From Thermoplasmata archaeon (lineage in GTDB: Archaea > Thermoplasmatota > Thermoplasmata > UBA184): 25,956 nt of DNA. Below the pieces are notes generated by a model. It saw only the letters and a list, made by a program, of their open reading frames with translations, did no database searches and was not told the DNA's origin. Location of the stretch: contig JASHUP010000216.1 of assembly GCA_030039915.1 (NCBI GenBank), positions 1 to 25,956 on the forward strand, in the 5' to 3' direction. Every line of letters begins with the position of its first letter. Positions within the stretch are counted from its first letter, which is position 1. The position numbers were made by a program, and so were the translations under genes. Below are positions 1-7,457 of the stretch, one piece after another.

Positions 1-2
1 CC

Positions 3-230
3 CGAATCCTCGGAGAGACCATGGGAGCGTCGGGGGTGAAAGGCGAGTACGGCGGGACGGATGCGAGCGCCCTCCGTGACCTCCGCACGCCGAAGGGGGC
101 GCCGCTGGCCGCCCTCGTCTTCGGGAGCATGGATCCCGAATCGCGCATCCATGACGCCGACGAGAGCACGGACCCGAGAAAGATCGCCGGGGTCGCGACG
201 ACCATCGCGCGATTCGTCCGGGAGCCCTAG
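3..230 (+). CDS. C-terminal fragment of an M20-type metallopeptidase/deacylase
   Basis: The reading frame is open from the window edge to the TAG at 228-230, so only the last 75 or so residues of a longer protein are present. The segment has two landmarks of the M20 peptidase C-terminus: a Gly-Gly-Thr-Asp-Ala stretch (as in GG-T-D-x-R of ArgE/DapE/CPG2 relatives), and, about 35 residues later, Ile-His-Asp-Ala-Asp-Glu. The latter resembles the His-x-x-x-Glu segment that supplies a zinc ligand near the end of these enzymes. The rest of the active site lies outside the window, so the substrate (dipeptide, N-acyl amino acid, succinyl-DAP) cannot be told. An internal ATG at 21 is probably not the start. 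The next gene begins 11 nt downstream, so it may share a transcript with carS-pyrE-endA. Confidence 0.6.
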   Translation, partial: RILGETMGASGVKGEYGGTDASALRDLRTPKGAPLAALVFGSMDPESRIHDADESTDPRKIAGVATTIARFVREP

Positions 231-241
231 GTCGTGGCCCC

Positions 242-820
242 GTGGTCAATCCGGTCCTTTCCTCCCTGATGGCGGTCCTCTGGCTGCTCACGCCCGCCTA
301 CCTCGCGAGTGCGCTCGCGACGATCCCGAAGGGTCGGGGTCCGCCGATGGACTTTGGTCGGACCTGGTCCAAGGACGGACAGCGCGTCCTGGGACCCTCG
401 AAAACGTGGTCGGGATTCCTCGTCGGGGGATTCGCCGCGATGCCGTTTGGTCTCATCGAAGCGGGTCTCATCCTGGCCGCGCCCCCGAACTGGAAGCTGG
501 TACCCGAATTCGGCCCGACCCTGCTCGCCTCGGTGCCGGTCGTCGCCCTCCTCACCTTCGGTGCGATGTCGGGTGACGCGCTCGGCTCGTTCGTCAAGCG
601 CCGTTTGGGCCAGGCGAGTGGGTCACGAGCGATCCTCCTCGACCAGCTTCCGTTCGTCCTCGTGCCGATCGCAGTCGGACTGGTCGTCTATCCGAGCCCG
701 TTCCAGTCGGTCTTTCTCAACCCGTGGGGCATCGTCTGGTTGCTCGTGTTCACCCTGGGGCTGCACACACTTTTCAACTGGGTGGGGTACAAGGCCGGCT
801 TGAAGAAGGTGCCCTGGTGA
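242..820 (+). CDS. carS: CDP-archaeol synthase (CDP-2,3-bis-(O-geranylgeranyl)-sn-glycerol synthase)
   Basis: Integral membrane enzyme that transfers CMP from CTP to unsaturated archaetidic acid, making CDP-archaeol for archaeal polar lipids. The 192-residue protein is almost entirely hydrophobic, with about five membrane segments (near residues 5-27, 53-80, 92-110, 130-150 and 160-183). The family signature Ser-Gly-Asp-Ala-Leu-Gly-Ser-Phe-Val-Lys-Arg-Arg lies at 110-121, followed by the Leu-Asp-Gln segment typical of CarS. Length matches the family. The GTG at 242 is taken as start because it gives a complete first helix; an in-frame ATG at 269 would shorten that helix. Its TGA overlaps the GTG of pyrE. 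The gene is a direct archaeal marker. Confidence 0.9.
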   Translation: MVNPVLSSLMAVLWLLTPAYLASALATIPKGRGPPMDFGRTWSKDGQRVLGPSKTWSGFLVGGFAAMPFGLIEAGLILAAPPNWKLVPEFGPTLLASVPVVALLTFGAMSGDALGSFVKRRLGQASGSRAILLDQLPFVLVPIAVGLVVYPSPFQSVFLNPWGIVWLLVFTLGLHTLFNWVGYKAGLKKVPW

Positions 821-1371
821 AGCCCTCAGGGGACGACACGGAGCCGAGCCACACCGAGATCGTTCGGGCCCTGCTCGATGCCGGAGCCGTCCGGTTCGGT
901 GACTTCACCCTCGCCTCCGGCGAGAAGAGCGACGTGTACATCGACGTGAAGAAGGCCTGGACCGACCCGGGCCGACTCGACCTGCTCGCTCGGGCCCTGG
1001 CAGGACGAGTCGGTCCGGCGGACCGGCTCGCCGGCATGGAGCTGGGGGCGGTCCCGCTCGTGGTCGCGGTCGCCTTGCGGACCGGGCACTCGTTCGTCGT
1101 CCTGCGGAAGGCCGCGAAGGAGCACGGCACCCGGCAGGCGTTCGAAGGGGAGATCTCGCCCGGGCTTCGAGTGGTCCTGATCGAGGATGTCACGACCACG
1201 GGCGGGAGCACCGTCCGCTCGGTCGAGATCGTCCGCGGAGCGGGAGGGGTGGTCGACCGCGTGGTGGTCGTGGTGGACCGCGAGGTCGGAGCGGCCGCTC
1301 GCCTCGCCGCGGTCGGGGTTCGGCTCGAGCCGCTCGTGACGCTCTCGGAACTGCGCGGGGCTCGACCGTGA
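817..1371 (+). CDS. pyrE: Orotate phosphoribosyltransferase
   Basis: Cytosolic enzyme of UMP synthesis that joins orotate to PRPP to give orotidine 5'-monophosphate. The PRPP-binding signature is clear at residues 119-131 (Val-Val-Leu-Ile-Glu-Asp-Val-Thr-Thr-Thr-Gly-Gly-Ser). The N-terminal Phe-x-Leu-Ala-Ser-Gly-x-x-Ser segment that contacts orotate is at about 30-38, and the Leu-Arg-Lys-x-x-Lys-x-His-Gly loop at 97-104. With the GTG at 817, which overlaps the carS stop as GTGA, the protein is 184 residues, the usual size. A frame extension upstream to 724 runs over carS and is not used. The 3' end again overlaps the next gene as GTGA, implying translational coupling. Confidence 0.92.
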   Translation: MKPSGDDTEPSHTEIVRALLDAGAVRFGDFTLASGEKSDVYIDVKKAWTDPGRLDLLARALAGRVGPADRLAGMELGAVPLVVAVALRTGHSFVVLRKAAKEHGTRQAFEGEISPGLRVVLIEDVTTTGGSTVRSVEIVRGAGGVVDRVVVVVDREVGAAARLAAVGVRLEPLVTLSELRGARP

Positions 1372-2432
1372 CCGGGACCGTCCTCGCGGACGGAACGGTC
1401 CGGTTCCACGACCCGTCGGAATCCGGGCAGGTCTACGGGAAAGGATTCTTCGGCACTCCGGTACCGGGGGGAGGACTCACCCTCGATCGGTACGAGGCGG
1501 TCTACCTCGGCGAGATGGGTCGGGCCGACCTGCGCTCCGCGACAGGTCGAAAAGTGCGCTGGCCGACCGTCTTCCGACGGGCCGTGAGGTCGGACTCCGG
1601 GTTTGCCGTGCGATACCTCGTCTACCGTGACCTCCGCCAGCGAGGGTACGTCGTTCGGACGAGCCCGCCTCCGGTCGCCTTCACGGTCCTTCCCCGCGGT
1701 GGCGTGCTCCACAAGACTCCGTCGCGGTACTGGGTCGAGGCGATCAGCGAACGCGTGCCCTTCGACCTCGCTCGCCTGTTTGATCTCGCCGAGCGGGCGC
1801 AGAGCGCGAAGAAAGTGCTGCTCCTCGGTCTCGTGGACGAAGAATCCGACCTCACGTACTACCGAGTGAGGCGTCCCGCCCCGGCGGGGTCTCTTCCGGC
1901 GAAGGGACTGACCGCTCCCGCCCAGGGCTGGCTTTCCGAGGACCGGGTCACGGTGCACGACTCGATCGCGGCGACGGAGCTCGGCAAGGAGCTCGCGTAT
2001 GGAAGTCGAGTCGGGGACCGTCTCGAGCTGAGCCTTCTGGAAGCGGCGTACCTCGCTTCGATGCGTCAGCTCACCCTCCGCGATTCGAAGAGCGGGCGTC
2101 CGGTGCCGCTCGCCGCCCTCGAGCGGCGCGCGCGTCGGCTCGACCCTCTGTTCTTTGAACGGCTCGCAGCCTATCGAGAGCTTCGCCGTCGGTCGCTGGT
2201 GGTGAAGACCGGGTTCAAGTACGGTGCCCATTTCCGGGCATACCCGCGCAGCCCGGAGCACTCCCACGCCCGCTACCTGGTTCAGGCGGCCCCCGCGGCC
2301 CGGGTGGCCCCGTGGCCCGAGGTGGCCGGGGGCGTGCGGGTTGCCCAAGGAGTGCGGAAGGAGTTCCTCGTCGCGGGGGTCCGGCCGGACGCCGAGGTCC
2401 GGTTCCTGTCGCTCGAACGAATCCGCCCGTGA
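1368..2432 (+). CDS. endA: tRNA-splicing endonuclease, two-repeat form
   Basis: Cuts pre-tRNA introns at the bulge-helix-bulge motif. At 354 residues it is about twice the single-repeat archaeal enzyme and has the duplicated layout of the alpha-2 homodimers known from Archaeoglobus. The C-terminal half holds the catalytic set: Tyr285 in Phe-Lys-Tyr-Gly-x-x-Phe-Arg, His300 in His-Ala-Arg-Tyr-Leu-Val and Lys331 in Val-Arg-Lys-Glu-Phe. The N-terminal half has a recognisable relic (Tyr-Leu-Val-Tyr-Arg-Asp-Leu-Arg-x-Arg-Gly-Tyr near 83-94) without the His/Lys pair, as expected for the structural repeat. GTG start at 1368 overlaps the pyrE stop. The gene ends 22 nt before the convergent trpA. Confidence 0.9.
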   Translation: MTGTVLADGTVRFHDPSESGQVYGKGFFGTPVPGGGLTLDRYEAVYLGEMGRADLRSATGRKVRWPTVFRRAVRSDSGFAVRYLVYRDLRQRGYVVRTSPPPVAFTVLPRGGVLHKTPSRYWVEAISERVPFDLARLFDLAERAQSAKKVLLLGLVDEESDLTYYRVRRPAPAGSLPAKGLTAPAQGWLSEDRVTVHDSIAATELGKELAYGSRVGDRLELSLLEAAYLASMRQLTLRDSKSGRPVPLAALERRARRLDPLFFERLAAYRELRRRSLVVKTGFKYGAHFRAYPRSPEHSHARYLVQAAPAARVAPWPEVAGGVRVAQGVRKEFLVAGVRPDAEVRFLSLERIRP

Positions 2433-2454
2433 CCGGGGCGCGGATCGCCCGACG
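2433..2454. other. 22-nt convergent gap between endA and trpA
   Basis: The two operons meet tail to tail with only 22 bases between stop codons. No T-run of five or more and no clear hairpin is visible on either strand, so transcripts from the two sides probably overlap unless termination occurs inside the facing gene. Confidence 0.6.
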
Positions 2455-3255
2455 TTAGTTCGCGCCGCTCGTCCGCCCTCGCGCCGAGGCGATCTGGCGA
2501 ATGAACCGGACGATGTGGGGCGGGGAGGGGTTCTCGGAGAGGAGTTCTTCGAGAGCGGTGCCGACGACGACGCCGTCGGCCCCGGTGGCGAGCGCGCGTC
2601 GGGCGCTCGCGCGATCACGGACCCCGAATCCGATCAGGACCGGCAACCCCGGGGCCGCCCGGTGCGCCGCGCGCACGATCGGACCCACGTCGACCGACGG
2701 GTCCCGCCTCGCCGCTCCGGTCGTCCCGTAGCGCGAGACCAGATAGAGGAAACCCCGGCTGGCCCGAGCCAATCGTCGCGTTCGGGCCGGGGGGCTTCCG
2801 GGAGCGGCGAGGAGCACGAGATCCACTCCCGCCGCGGCCGACGCCCGGCTCCACGGCGTGGTCTCCTCGAGCGGGAGGTCGGGCACGATGAGAGCGGAGA
2901 CCCCAGCGCCGCGGAGTTGTCGAAGTCCCGAAGCGAGACCTTCCTGCCAGACAGGGTTCGCGTACGTCATCACGGCCGTGGGCAGGATTCCGCTGGCGAT
3001 TCGAGCAGCTCGAAGCAGGTCGTGCCAGCGAGTGCCGTGGGTCAGCGCCCGCCCTGCGGCAGCCTCGAGGACGGGCCCGTCGGCGATCGGGTCCGAGAAC
3101 GGGAAGCCAAGCTCGAGCCCCGTTGCGCCGCCTCGGCGGAGCGCGAGGAGGGTTCGCTCGAGTCGGGAGGCCCGCGCCCGGTCGACGAGGACGTACGGGA
3201 CGGTGATCGGCTCGGCTCGTCGGCGCGAGTCCTCGAGAGCGTCAGCGAGCCGCAC
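2455..3255 (-). CDS. trpA: Tryptophan synthase alpha chain
   Basis: Cleaves indole-3-glycerol phosphate to indole and glyceraldehyde 3-phosphate, passing indole to TrpB. Last gene of the aro-trp array. The catalytic pair is present: Glu48 in [10 protein letters not shown] and Asp59 in Ile-Ala-Asp-Gly-Pro. The substrate-phosphate segment near the C-terminus ([15 protein letters not shown]) is intact. The usual Pro-Tyr-Ile-Thr-Ala-Gly-Asp-Pro strand reads Pro-Tyr-Val-Leu-Val-Asp-Arg-Ala instead. The GTG at 3255 gives 266 residues, a normal length, and overlaps trpB by 14 nt. The frame stays open to 3285, but that extension has no family counterpart. Confidence 0.92.
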   Translation of the reverse strand: MRLADALEDSRRRAEPITVPYVLVDRARASRLERTLLALRRGGATGLELGFPFSDPIADGPVLEAAAGRALTHGTRWHDLLRAARIASGILPTAVMTYANPVWQEGLASGLRQLRGAGVSALIVPDLPLEETTPWSRASAAAGVDLVLLAAPGSPPARTRRLARASRGFLYLVSRYGTTGAARRDPSVDVGPIVRAAHRAAPGLPVLIGFGVRDRASARRALATGADGVVVGTALEELLSENPSPPHIVRFIRQIASARGRTSGAN

Positions 3256-4399
3256 CGAGCACCACCTCGAGGTCCTTGTCTCCACGGCCGGAGAGCGTCA
3301 CGACGATGTTCTCGCGACCGGGGCGGCGCTTCGCTTCGCGAACCGCCGCGAACACTGCATGGGCGGGTTCGAGGGCGGGAAGGATCCCCTCGTCCTCGGC
3401 GAGCCAATGGAACGCCCGCAGCGCACCCGCGTCCGGAACGCTGATGTAGCGGGCCCGTCCCGAGTCTCGCAAGAAGGCGTGCTCGGGTCCGACGCCGGCG
3501 TAGTCGAGACCCGCCGAGATGCTCTGCGTGTCGGAAATCTGACCTTCGCGGTCCTGCAGCAGGTAGGAGTAGGAGCCGTGCAAGATTCCCGGCCGACCGC
3601 GCGTCAGCGAGGCCGCCCCGGCCGAGCCTGGGGCGCCCCCCGCTTCGACGCCGAGCAGCTCGACCGAGGTGCGGAGCAGCGGATGGAACGTTCCGATCGC
3701 ATTCGACCCGCCGCCGACGCACGCCACCGCGAGATCCGGGAGCCGACCGAAGGCCCGTCGGGATTGCCCGCGGATCTCTCGGCCGATGACACTTTGAAAG
3801 TCGGCGACGATGGAGGGGAACGGATGGGGTCCCACCGCCGATCCGAGCAAGTAGTGGGTGGTGCGGACGTTCGCGATCCAATCGCGAAGCGCCGCGTTGA
3901 TCGCGTCCTTCAGCGTGCGACTTCCCGATCGCACCGCGACCACCCTCGCTCCGAGCAATCGCATGCGGTCGACGTTGGGCCGTTGTCGGGCCATGTCCAC
4001 CTCCCCCATGTAGACCGTCGTCGCGAGTCCGAGGGCAGCGCCGATCATCGCGGTCGCGACGCCGTGCTGGCCCGCCCCGGTCTCGGCGATGAGCCGCGGC
4101 TTGCCCATGCGGGCGGCAAGCAACCCTTGCCCGAGAACGTTGTTGAACTTGTGAGAGCCGCCGTGAACGAGGTCCTCGCGTTTCAGCCAGATCTCGGCCC
4201 CTCCGGCGCGCCGCGAGAGGCGGGCCGCGTGGTAGAGCGGGGACGGCCGACCGGCGAGCGTCTTTGAGAGGCGCCGCAGCTCGGCACGGAAGGCCGGATC
4301 GCGCCGCGCCGACCTCCACGTCGAGTCGAGCTCGTCGAGCGCCGGGACCAACGTTTCGGGCACATAGGCGCCCCCATACGCGCCGAACCGCCTAGGCAT
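3242..4399 (-). CDS. trpB: Tryptophan synthase beta chain (TrpB1 type)
   Basis: PLP enzyme that condenses indole with serine to make tryptophan. The 385-residue length and N-terminal Phe-Gly-x-Tyr-Gly-Gly-x-Tyr-Val-Pro-Glu-Thr-Leu are those of TrpB1, which pairs with TrpA. The PLP lysine is Lys84 in [10 protein letters not shown]106 ([10 protein letters not shown]) is the catalytic acid, and Gly-Gly-Gly-Ser-Asn at 229-233 is the phosphate cradle. The segment before the lysine differs from the common His-Thr-Gly-Ala-His-Lys; from memory, a Gly-Gly form also occurs in haloarchaea. The ATG at 4399 lies 8 nt inside trpF, and a GGTGGAGG purine stretch stands upstream. Confidence 0.95.
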   Translation of the reverse strand: MPRRFGAYGGAYVPETLVPALDELDSTWRSARRDPAFRAELRRLSKTLAGRPSPLYHAARLSRRAGGAEIWLKREDLVHGGSHKFNNVLGQGLLAARMGKPRLIAETGAGQHGVATAMIGAALGLATTVYMGEVDMARQRPNVDRMRLLGARVVAVRSGSRTLKDAINAALRDWIANVRTTHYLLGSAVGPHPFPSIVADFQSVIGREIRGQSRRAFGRLPDLAVACVGGGSNAIGTFHPLLRTSVELLGVEAGGAPGSAGAASLTRGRPGILHGSYSYLLQDREGQISDTQSISAGLDYAGVGPEHAFLRDSGRARYISVPDAGALRAFHWLAEDEGILPALEPAHAVFAAVREAKRRPGRENIVVTLSGRGDKDLEVVLGAAR

Positions 4400-5039
4400 G
4401 CCCCGACTCGAACGCCTCCACCGCCCGCACGAATGCCTGCATCTTCGAGAGGTCCTTCACTCCGGGTGCACTCTCGATCCCCGAGGAGACGTCCACGCCC
4501 CACGGGCGCACCGCCCCCAGCGCGTCGGCCACGTTCTCCGACGAGAGGCCACCGGCCAGAACGAACTTCCGGCCCGGGTGACTGTCCACGATCCGCGCAC
4601 AGGTCTCCCAGTCGGGTCGCACCCCACTCCCGCCCGGCAGCGGTTGCCCAGCTGTATCGAGATGGATCCGGGGATAATCCTCCGCGGGGGGGATCGGGGG
4701 GTCCGCCCCTCCTCCGCTCGACGTCGGGATGGGGACGGATGGGACGAGATGGTGCACTTCGAGGAACTCGAGACCCGCGGGGATCTTCCCGTAGACCTGA
4801 ACACGGTCGACCCCCACCTCTTCGAACAGTTGATGAATCAGCTCGGCCGAGGGGTCGACGACCACGGCCCACGCTTCCGCCTCGGTCGGAACGTGGGCGA
4901 TCAGCTCGGTGGCAGCGTCGGCGGTCAGCGTTCGAGGGGACGCCGGCACGTCGACCACGAACCCCGCGGCGCCACCGGACGGCACCTCCTTGATCGCCGC
5001 CGGGTCCTTGAGACCACAGAACTTCACGAAGGTCTTCAT
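4392..5039 (-). CDS. trpF: Phosphoribosylanthranilate isomerase
   Basis: Catalyses the Amadori rearrangement of N-(5'-phosphoribosyl)anthranilate to CdRP, the third step from chorismate to tryptophan. A TIM barrel of 215 residues with the two catalytic residues visible: Cys8 in Lys-Phe-Cys-Gly-Leu and Asp128 in His-Leu-Asp-Thr. The phosphate-binding Gly-Gly-Ser-Gly follows at about 136, and Leu-Ala-Gly-Gly-Leu and Gly-Val-Asp-Val-Ser-Ser-Gly-Ile-Glu come near the C-terminus. It is a stand-alone gene, not a trpCF fusion. The ATG overlaps the trpC stop as ATGA. The C-terminus ends in an 8-nt overlap with trpB. Confidence 0.93.
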   Translation of the reverse strand: MKTFVKFCGLKDPAAIKEVPSGGAAGFVVDVPASPRTLTADAATELIAHVPTEAEAWAVVVDPSAELIHQLFEEVGVDRVQVYGKIPAGLEFLEVHHLVPSVPIPTSSGGGADPPIPPAEDYPRIHLDTAGQPLPGGSGVRPDWETCARIVDSHPGRKFVLAGGLSSENVADALGAVRPWGVDVSSGIESAPGVKDLSKMQAFVRAVEAFESGHA

Positions 5040-5842
5040 GCTGGTTCACCACCGGGGGAGCGGAGTAGCGTCGCGACGAACTTCGCCGGGTCGGGCGCGC
5101 GCGCCACCGAGCTCCCCACCAAAAGGCCGTCGACCCCCTCGGCCCAGAGGCGTCGGGCATCGGAGGCTCCTTCCACGCCACTCAGTCCGAGCAGAGGTCG
5201 CAAGCCGCGTTTGCGGGCCTCGCGCACCGTCTCGGAAGCCGTCGGGCGCTCGATCGCCAGCGTATCCAGGTTCCGCGTGTTCACACCGTACACGTCCGCC
5301 GCCACGTCGCCGGCGTAACTTAGCTCTGACTTGGCATGGAACTCGAGCACGACTTCAAGTCCGCGCCGATGCGCGCCTTCCGCGAGCGCCGAGAGCGGGA
5401 CCGACAGATGTCCCTCGCTCGCGAGTCGGGCGATCAGGAGAACCGCGCTCGCTCCGGTGCGCGCCGCGACGTCGAGCTGCCGATCGCCGAGCACGAAATC
5501 CTTGAAGAGGACGGGTCGGCTGGAGCAACGGGTGAGGGTCGCGACATCGCTCGGCGATCCGTTGAACCGAGGGATCGTGGCCAGGCAGGAATAGGCGGAG
5601 ATCCGGGCGGCCGCGGTGAGTTCGGCAAATCGGTCGACCGAGCGAGCGGGAAGGACGGGCTCCGGTTGGCCGGGCGAAACTCGTTTGTACTCCACGATCA
5701 GGGCGCCGTGCGGTTGATCCCGCTCGACCGCCCGCCGAAGCGATGGCGGAGCCGCGGTCGTCGCAGGCGGCAACCCGCTCCCGTACTCCGGAGAATCGAT
5801 GGTGCGCTCCGTCTCCCGCACGATCTCGGCGAGGAAGCCCAT
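5036..5842 (-). CDS. trpC: Indole-3-glycerol-phosphate synthase, divergent active site
   Basis: Closes the indole ring of CdRP with loss of CO2 and water. With the ATG at 5842 (2 nt after the trpD stop) the protein has 268 residues. Glu51 and Lys53 (Glu-Tyr-Lys-Arg-x-Ser-Pro), Lys114 (Phe-Lys-Asp-Phe), Glu167 (Leu-Glu-Phe-His) and Asn188 (Val-Asn-Thr-Arg-Asn-Leu) match the catalytic set described for the Sulfolobus enzyme. The Ser-Glu-Ser-Gly-Ile motif near the end of the barrel reads Gly-Leu-Ser-Gly-Val, so its glutamate is Leu220 while the serine (Ser221) is kept. The general acid and base are present, so I expect an active enzyme. A frame extension to 5983 overlaps trpD and is rejected. 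Confidence 0.88.
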   Translation of the reverse strand: MGFLAEIVRETERTIDSPEYGSGLPPATTAAPPSLRRAVERDQPHGALIVEYKRVSPGQPEPVLPARSVDRFAELTAAARISAYSCLATIPRFNGSPSDVATLTRCSSRPVLFKDFVLGDRQLDVAARTGASAVLLIARLASEGHLSVPLSALAEGAHRRGLEVVLEFHAKSELSYAGDVAADVYGVNTRNLDTLAIERPTASETVREARKRGLRPLLGLSGVEGASDARRLWAEGVDGLLVGSSVARAPDPAKFVATLLRSPGGEPA

Positions 5843-5844
5843 GC

Positions 5845-6879
5845 TCAACCTTCCCGAAGCGGTCGGAAGCCGACCGCGAGCTCGATCATACGGTTCAGGA
5901 TTCCCTCCGCCCGGCCCGAATCGAGCGCCTCCCGGGCGGTGTCGACCCCATCTTCCATCCGGCGAACCCCTCCCGCCAGCCACACGGCCGCCCCAGCCGT
6001 GAGGAGCACCGAGCCGCGTCGAGCCCCCCCGCCGCCGGCGAGGATCCTGCGGGCCTCCTCGGCCGCCTCCTTCGGTGGTAGGGCCCCCCAGCTACCTCGG
6101 CGGTCTTCGACCGGTAATAATTTGCGGGCATCGATCGTTCGCCGGAGCATCCTTCGGCCCGTCCACATCCACGCCAGGGTCTCCCCTTTGGGGGAGAACT
6201 CGTCGCATCCCTCGATCGATGTTACCGCCATCGCGCGGCGGCGGCCGAGTCGCTGGAGGACGTCGACCGCCCTCCGGGCCGCGGGCAGGTCGGGCACCCC
6301 GAGGAGTTGGTACGCGACGGGGGCCGGATTCGAGAGGGGACCGAGCTGGTTGAACAAGGTGGGGATCGCCAGCGCTCTCCGGACTTCGACCACCGCGCGG
6401 GTCGCAGGATGGTAGAGCGGGGCGTGTAGAAAGGCGAGCCGAACCTTTCGGTACGTCGCTCGAGCGAAGGCGAGGCTGGTCGTTACCGGCAGTCCGAGGG
6501 CCTCGAGCAGGTCGCTCGATCCGCACGGTCCCCGCGAACTGCGGTTTCCGTGCTTGAGGACCGGCACTCCCGAAGCGGCCACGACAAAGGCGCTGACGGT
6601 CGACACATTGAACGAACCGGTACGGGCGCCGCCCGATCCGCAAAGGTCGATGGGGCGGTCCGAGGGAGGGACCGGAAACGGAACCGCCCGACGCCGCATT
6701 TCTCGAATGAAGCTCGTCAATTCCTGCACGGTCGGGGACCGAGACGCGAGCGCGACCAGAATCCCCGCTCGCTCAATGTCGGTGGAGTCCCCCGAAAGGA
6801 GGATCGCGACGACTGCGCGCGTCTCGCGGTTCGAGAGAGGATCCGGAGCCAGCAGTCGGCTCAAGAGTGGCGCGATCAT
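5845..6879 (-). CDS. trpD: Anthranilate phosphoribosyltransferase, variant PRPP loop
   Basis: Transfers the phosphoribosyl group of PRPP to anthranilate. 344 residues, standard for the family. The second signature Lys-His-Gly-Asn-Arg...Gly-Ser-Ser-Asp-Leu-Leu-Glu-Ala-Leu-Gly spans 109-129, and the metal-binding Asp-Glu pair is present in Gly-Cys-Asp-Glu-Phe-Ser. The first signature, normally Gly-Thr-Gly-Gly-Asp-Gly-x-x-Thr-x-Asn-x-Ser-Thr, reads Gly-Ser-Gly-Gly-Ala-Arg-Thr-Gly-Ser-Phe-Asn-Val-Ser-Thr at 81-94, replacing the conserved aspartate by alanine. The ATG overlaps the trpG stop as ATGA. Its position next to trpG and trpC leaves little doubt about the role. Confidence 0.9.
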   Translation of the reverse strand: MIAPLLSRLLAPDPLSNRETRAVVAILLSGDSTDIERAGILVALASRSPTVQELTSFIREMRRRAVPFPVPPSDRPIDLCGSGGARTGSFNVSTVSAFVVAASGVPVLKHGNRSSRGPCGSSDLLEALGLPVTTSLAFARATYRKVRLAFLHAPLYHPATRAVVEVRRALAIPTLFNQLGPLSNPAPVAYQLLGVPDLPAARRAVDVLQRLGRRRAMAVTSIEGCDEFSPKGETLAWMWTGRRMLRRTIDARKLLPVEDRRGSWGALPPKEAAEEARRILAGGGGARRGSVLLTAGAAVWLAGGVRRMEDGVDTAREALDSGRAEGILNRMIELAVGFRPLREG

Positions 6880-7457
6880 CGTCGGGCCCCGCGGAGAAAG
6901 TTCCCGAGAAGAACCGATCCCGAGCGCGTCAGATACGACTCTGGATGGAACTGGAGCGATTGCACGGGCCGATCGCGGTGCCGGAGGCCCATCACGAGCC
7001 CGTCATCCCCTCGGGCCGTGATCTCGAGAGCGGGCGGTACGGAAGACCGCCGGACCACGAGCGAGTGATAACGGGCGACCCACGTGGGGGAGGGAACCCC
7101 GGTGAACACCCCACGACCATCGTGCGTGATCCGCGTGGTGTCCCCGTGAACGGGTTCGGGAGCGCGCACGACCCGGGCGCCGTAATGCTCGGCGATCAGC
7201 TGGTGGCCGAGGCACACGCCGAGGAACGGCCGCTCCTGGTCCCAGTGGGCAAGGAGGGAACGGGAGAGCCCCGTCAAGCGCCGATCCCGGGGGTGACCCG
7301 GACCGGGAGAGAGTACGATCGCATCCGGATCGTCCGTGAGCGCGATTCGGAGGGGGGCCGTCGCGCGTAGGCAGCGCACGCGCGCCCCTTCGCTCGCCAG
7401 CGCCTGCTCGATATTGTGCACGAACGAGTCCTCGTGGTCGATGAGGAGTACCTTCAT
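6876..7457 (-). CDS. trpG: Anthranilate synthase glutamine amidotransferase subunit
   Basis: Class I glutaminase that releases ammonia from glutamine for TrpE. 193 residues with a complete triad: nucleophile Cys82 in Gly-Val-Cys-Leu-Gly-His-Gln, and His171 and Glu173 in Phe-His-Pro-Glu-Ser. The Ser-Pro-Gly-Pro-Gly oxyanion strand is at 50-54. The ATG at 7457 overlaps the trpE stop as ATGA and starts directly with the first beta-strand (Met-Lys-Val-Leu-Leu-Ile-Asp). A much longer open frame to 7763 runs antiparallel over trpE and is not part of the gene. PabA-type use for folate synthesis cannot be excluded, but the trp context argues for TrpG. Confidence 0.93.
   Translation of the reverse strand: MKVLLIDHEDSFVHNIEQALASEGARVRCLRATAPLRIALTDDPDAIVLSPGPGHPRDRRLTGLSRSLLAHWDQERPFLGVCLGHQLIAEHYGARVVRAPEPVHGDTTRITHDGRGVFTGVPSPTWVARYHSLVVRRSSVPPALEITARGDDGLVMGLRHRDRPVQSLQFHPESYLTRSGSVLLGNFLRGARR

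Noticed and set aside
774..2618. 614-residue minus-strand frame opposite carS, pyrE and endA
   Set aside because: Composition is low-complexity and charged, typical of a shadow in GC-rich DNA. The plus-strand genes beneath it have clear motifs.
2858..4267. 469-residue plus-strand frame opposite trpA and trpB
   Set aside because: Antisense to two motif-complete enzymes; no recognisable domain or ribosome-binding site.
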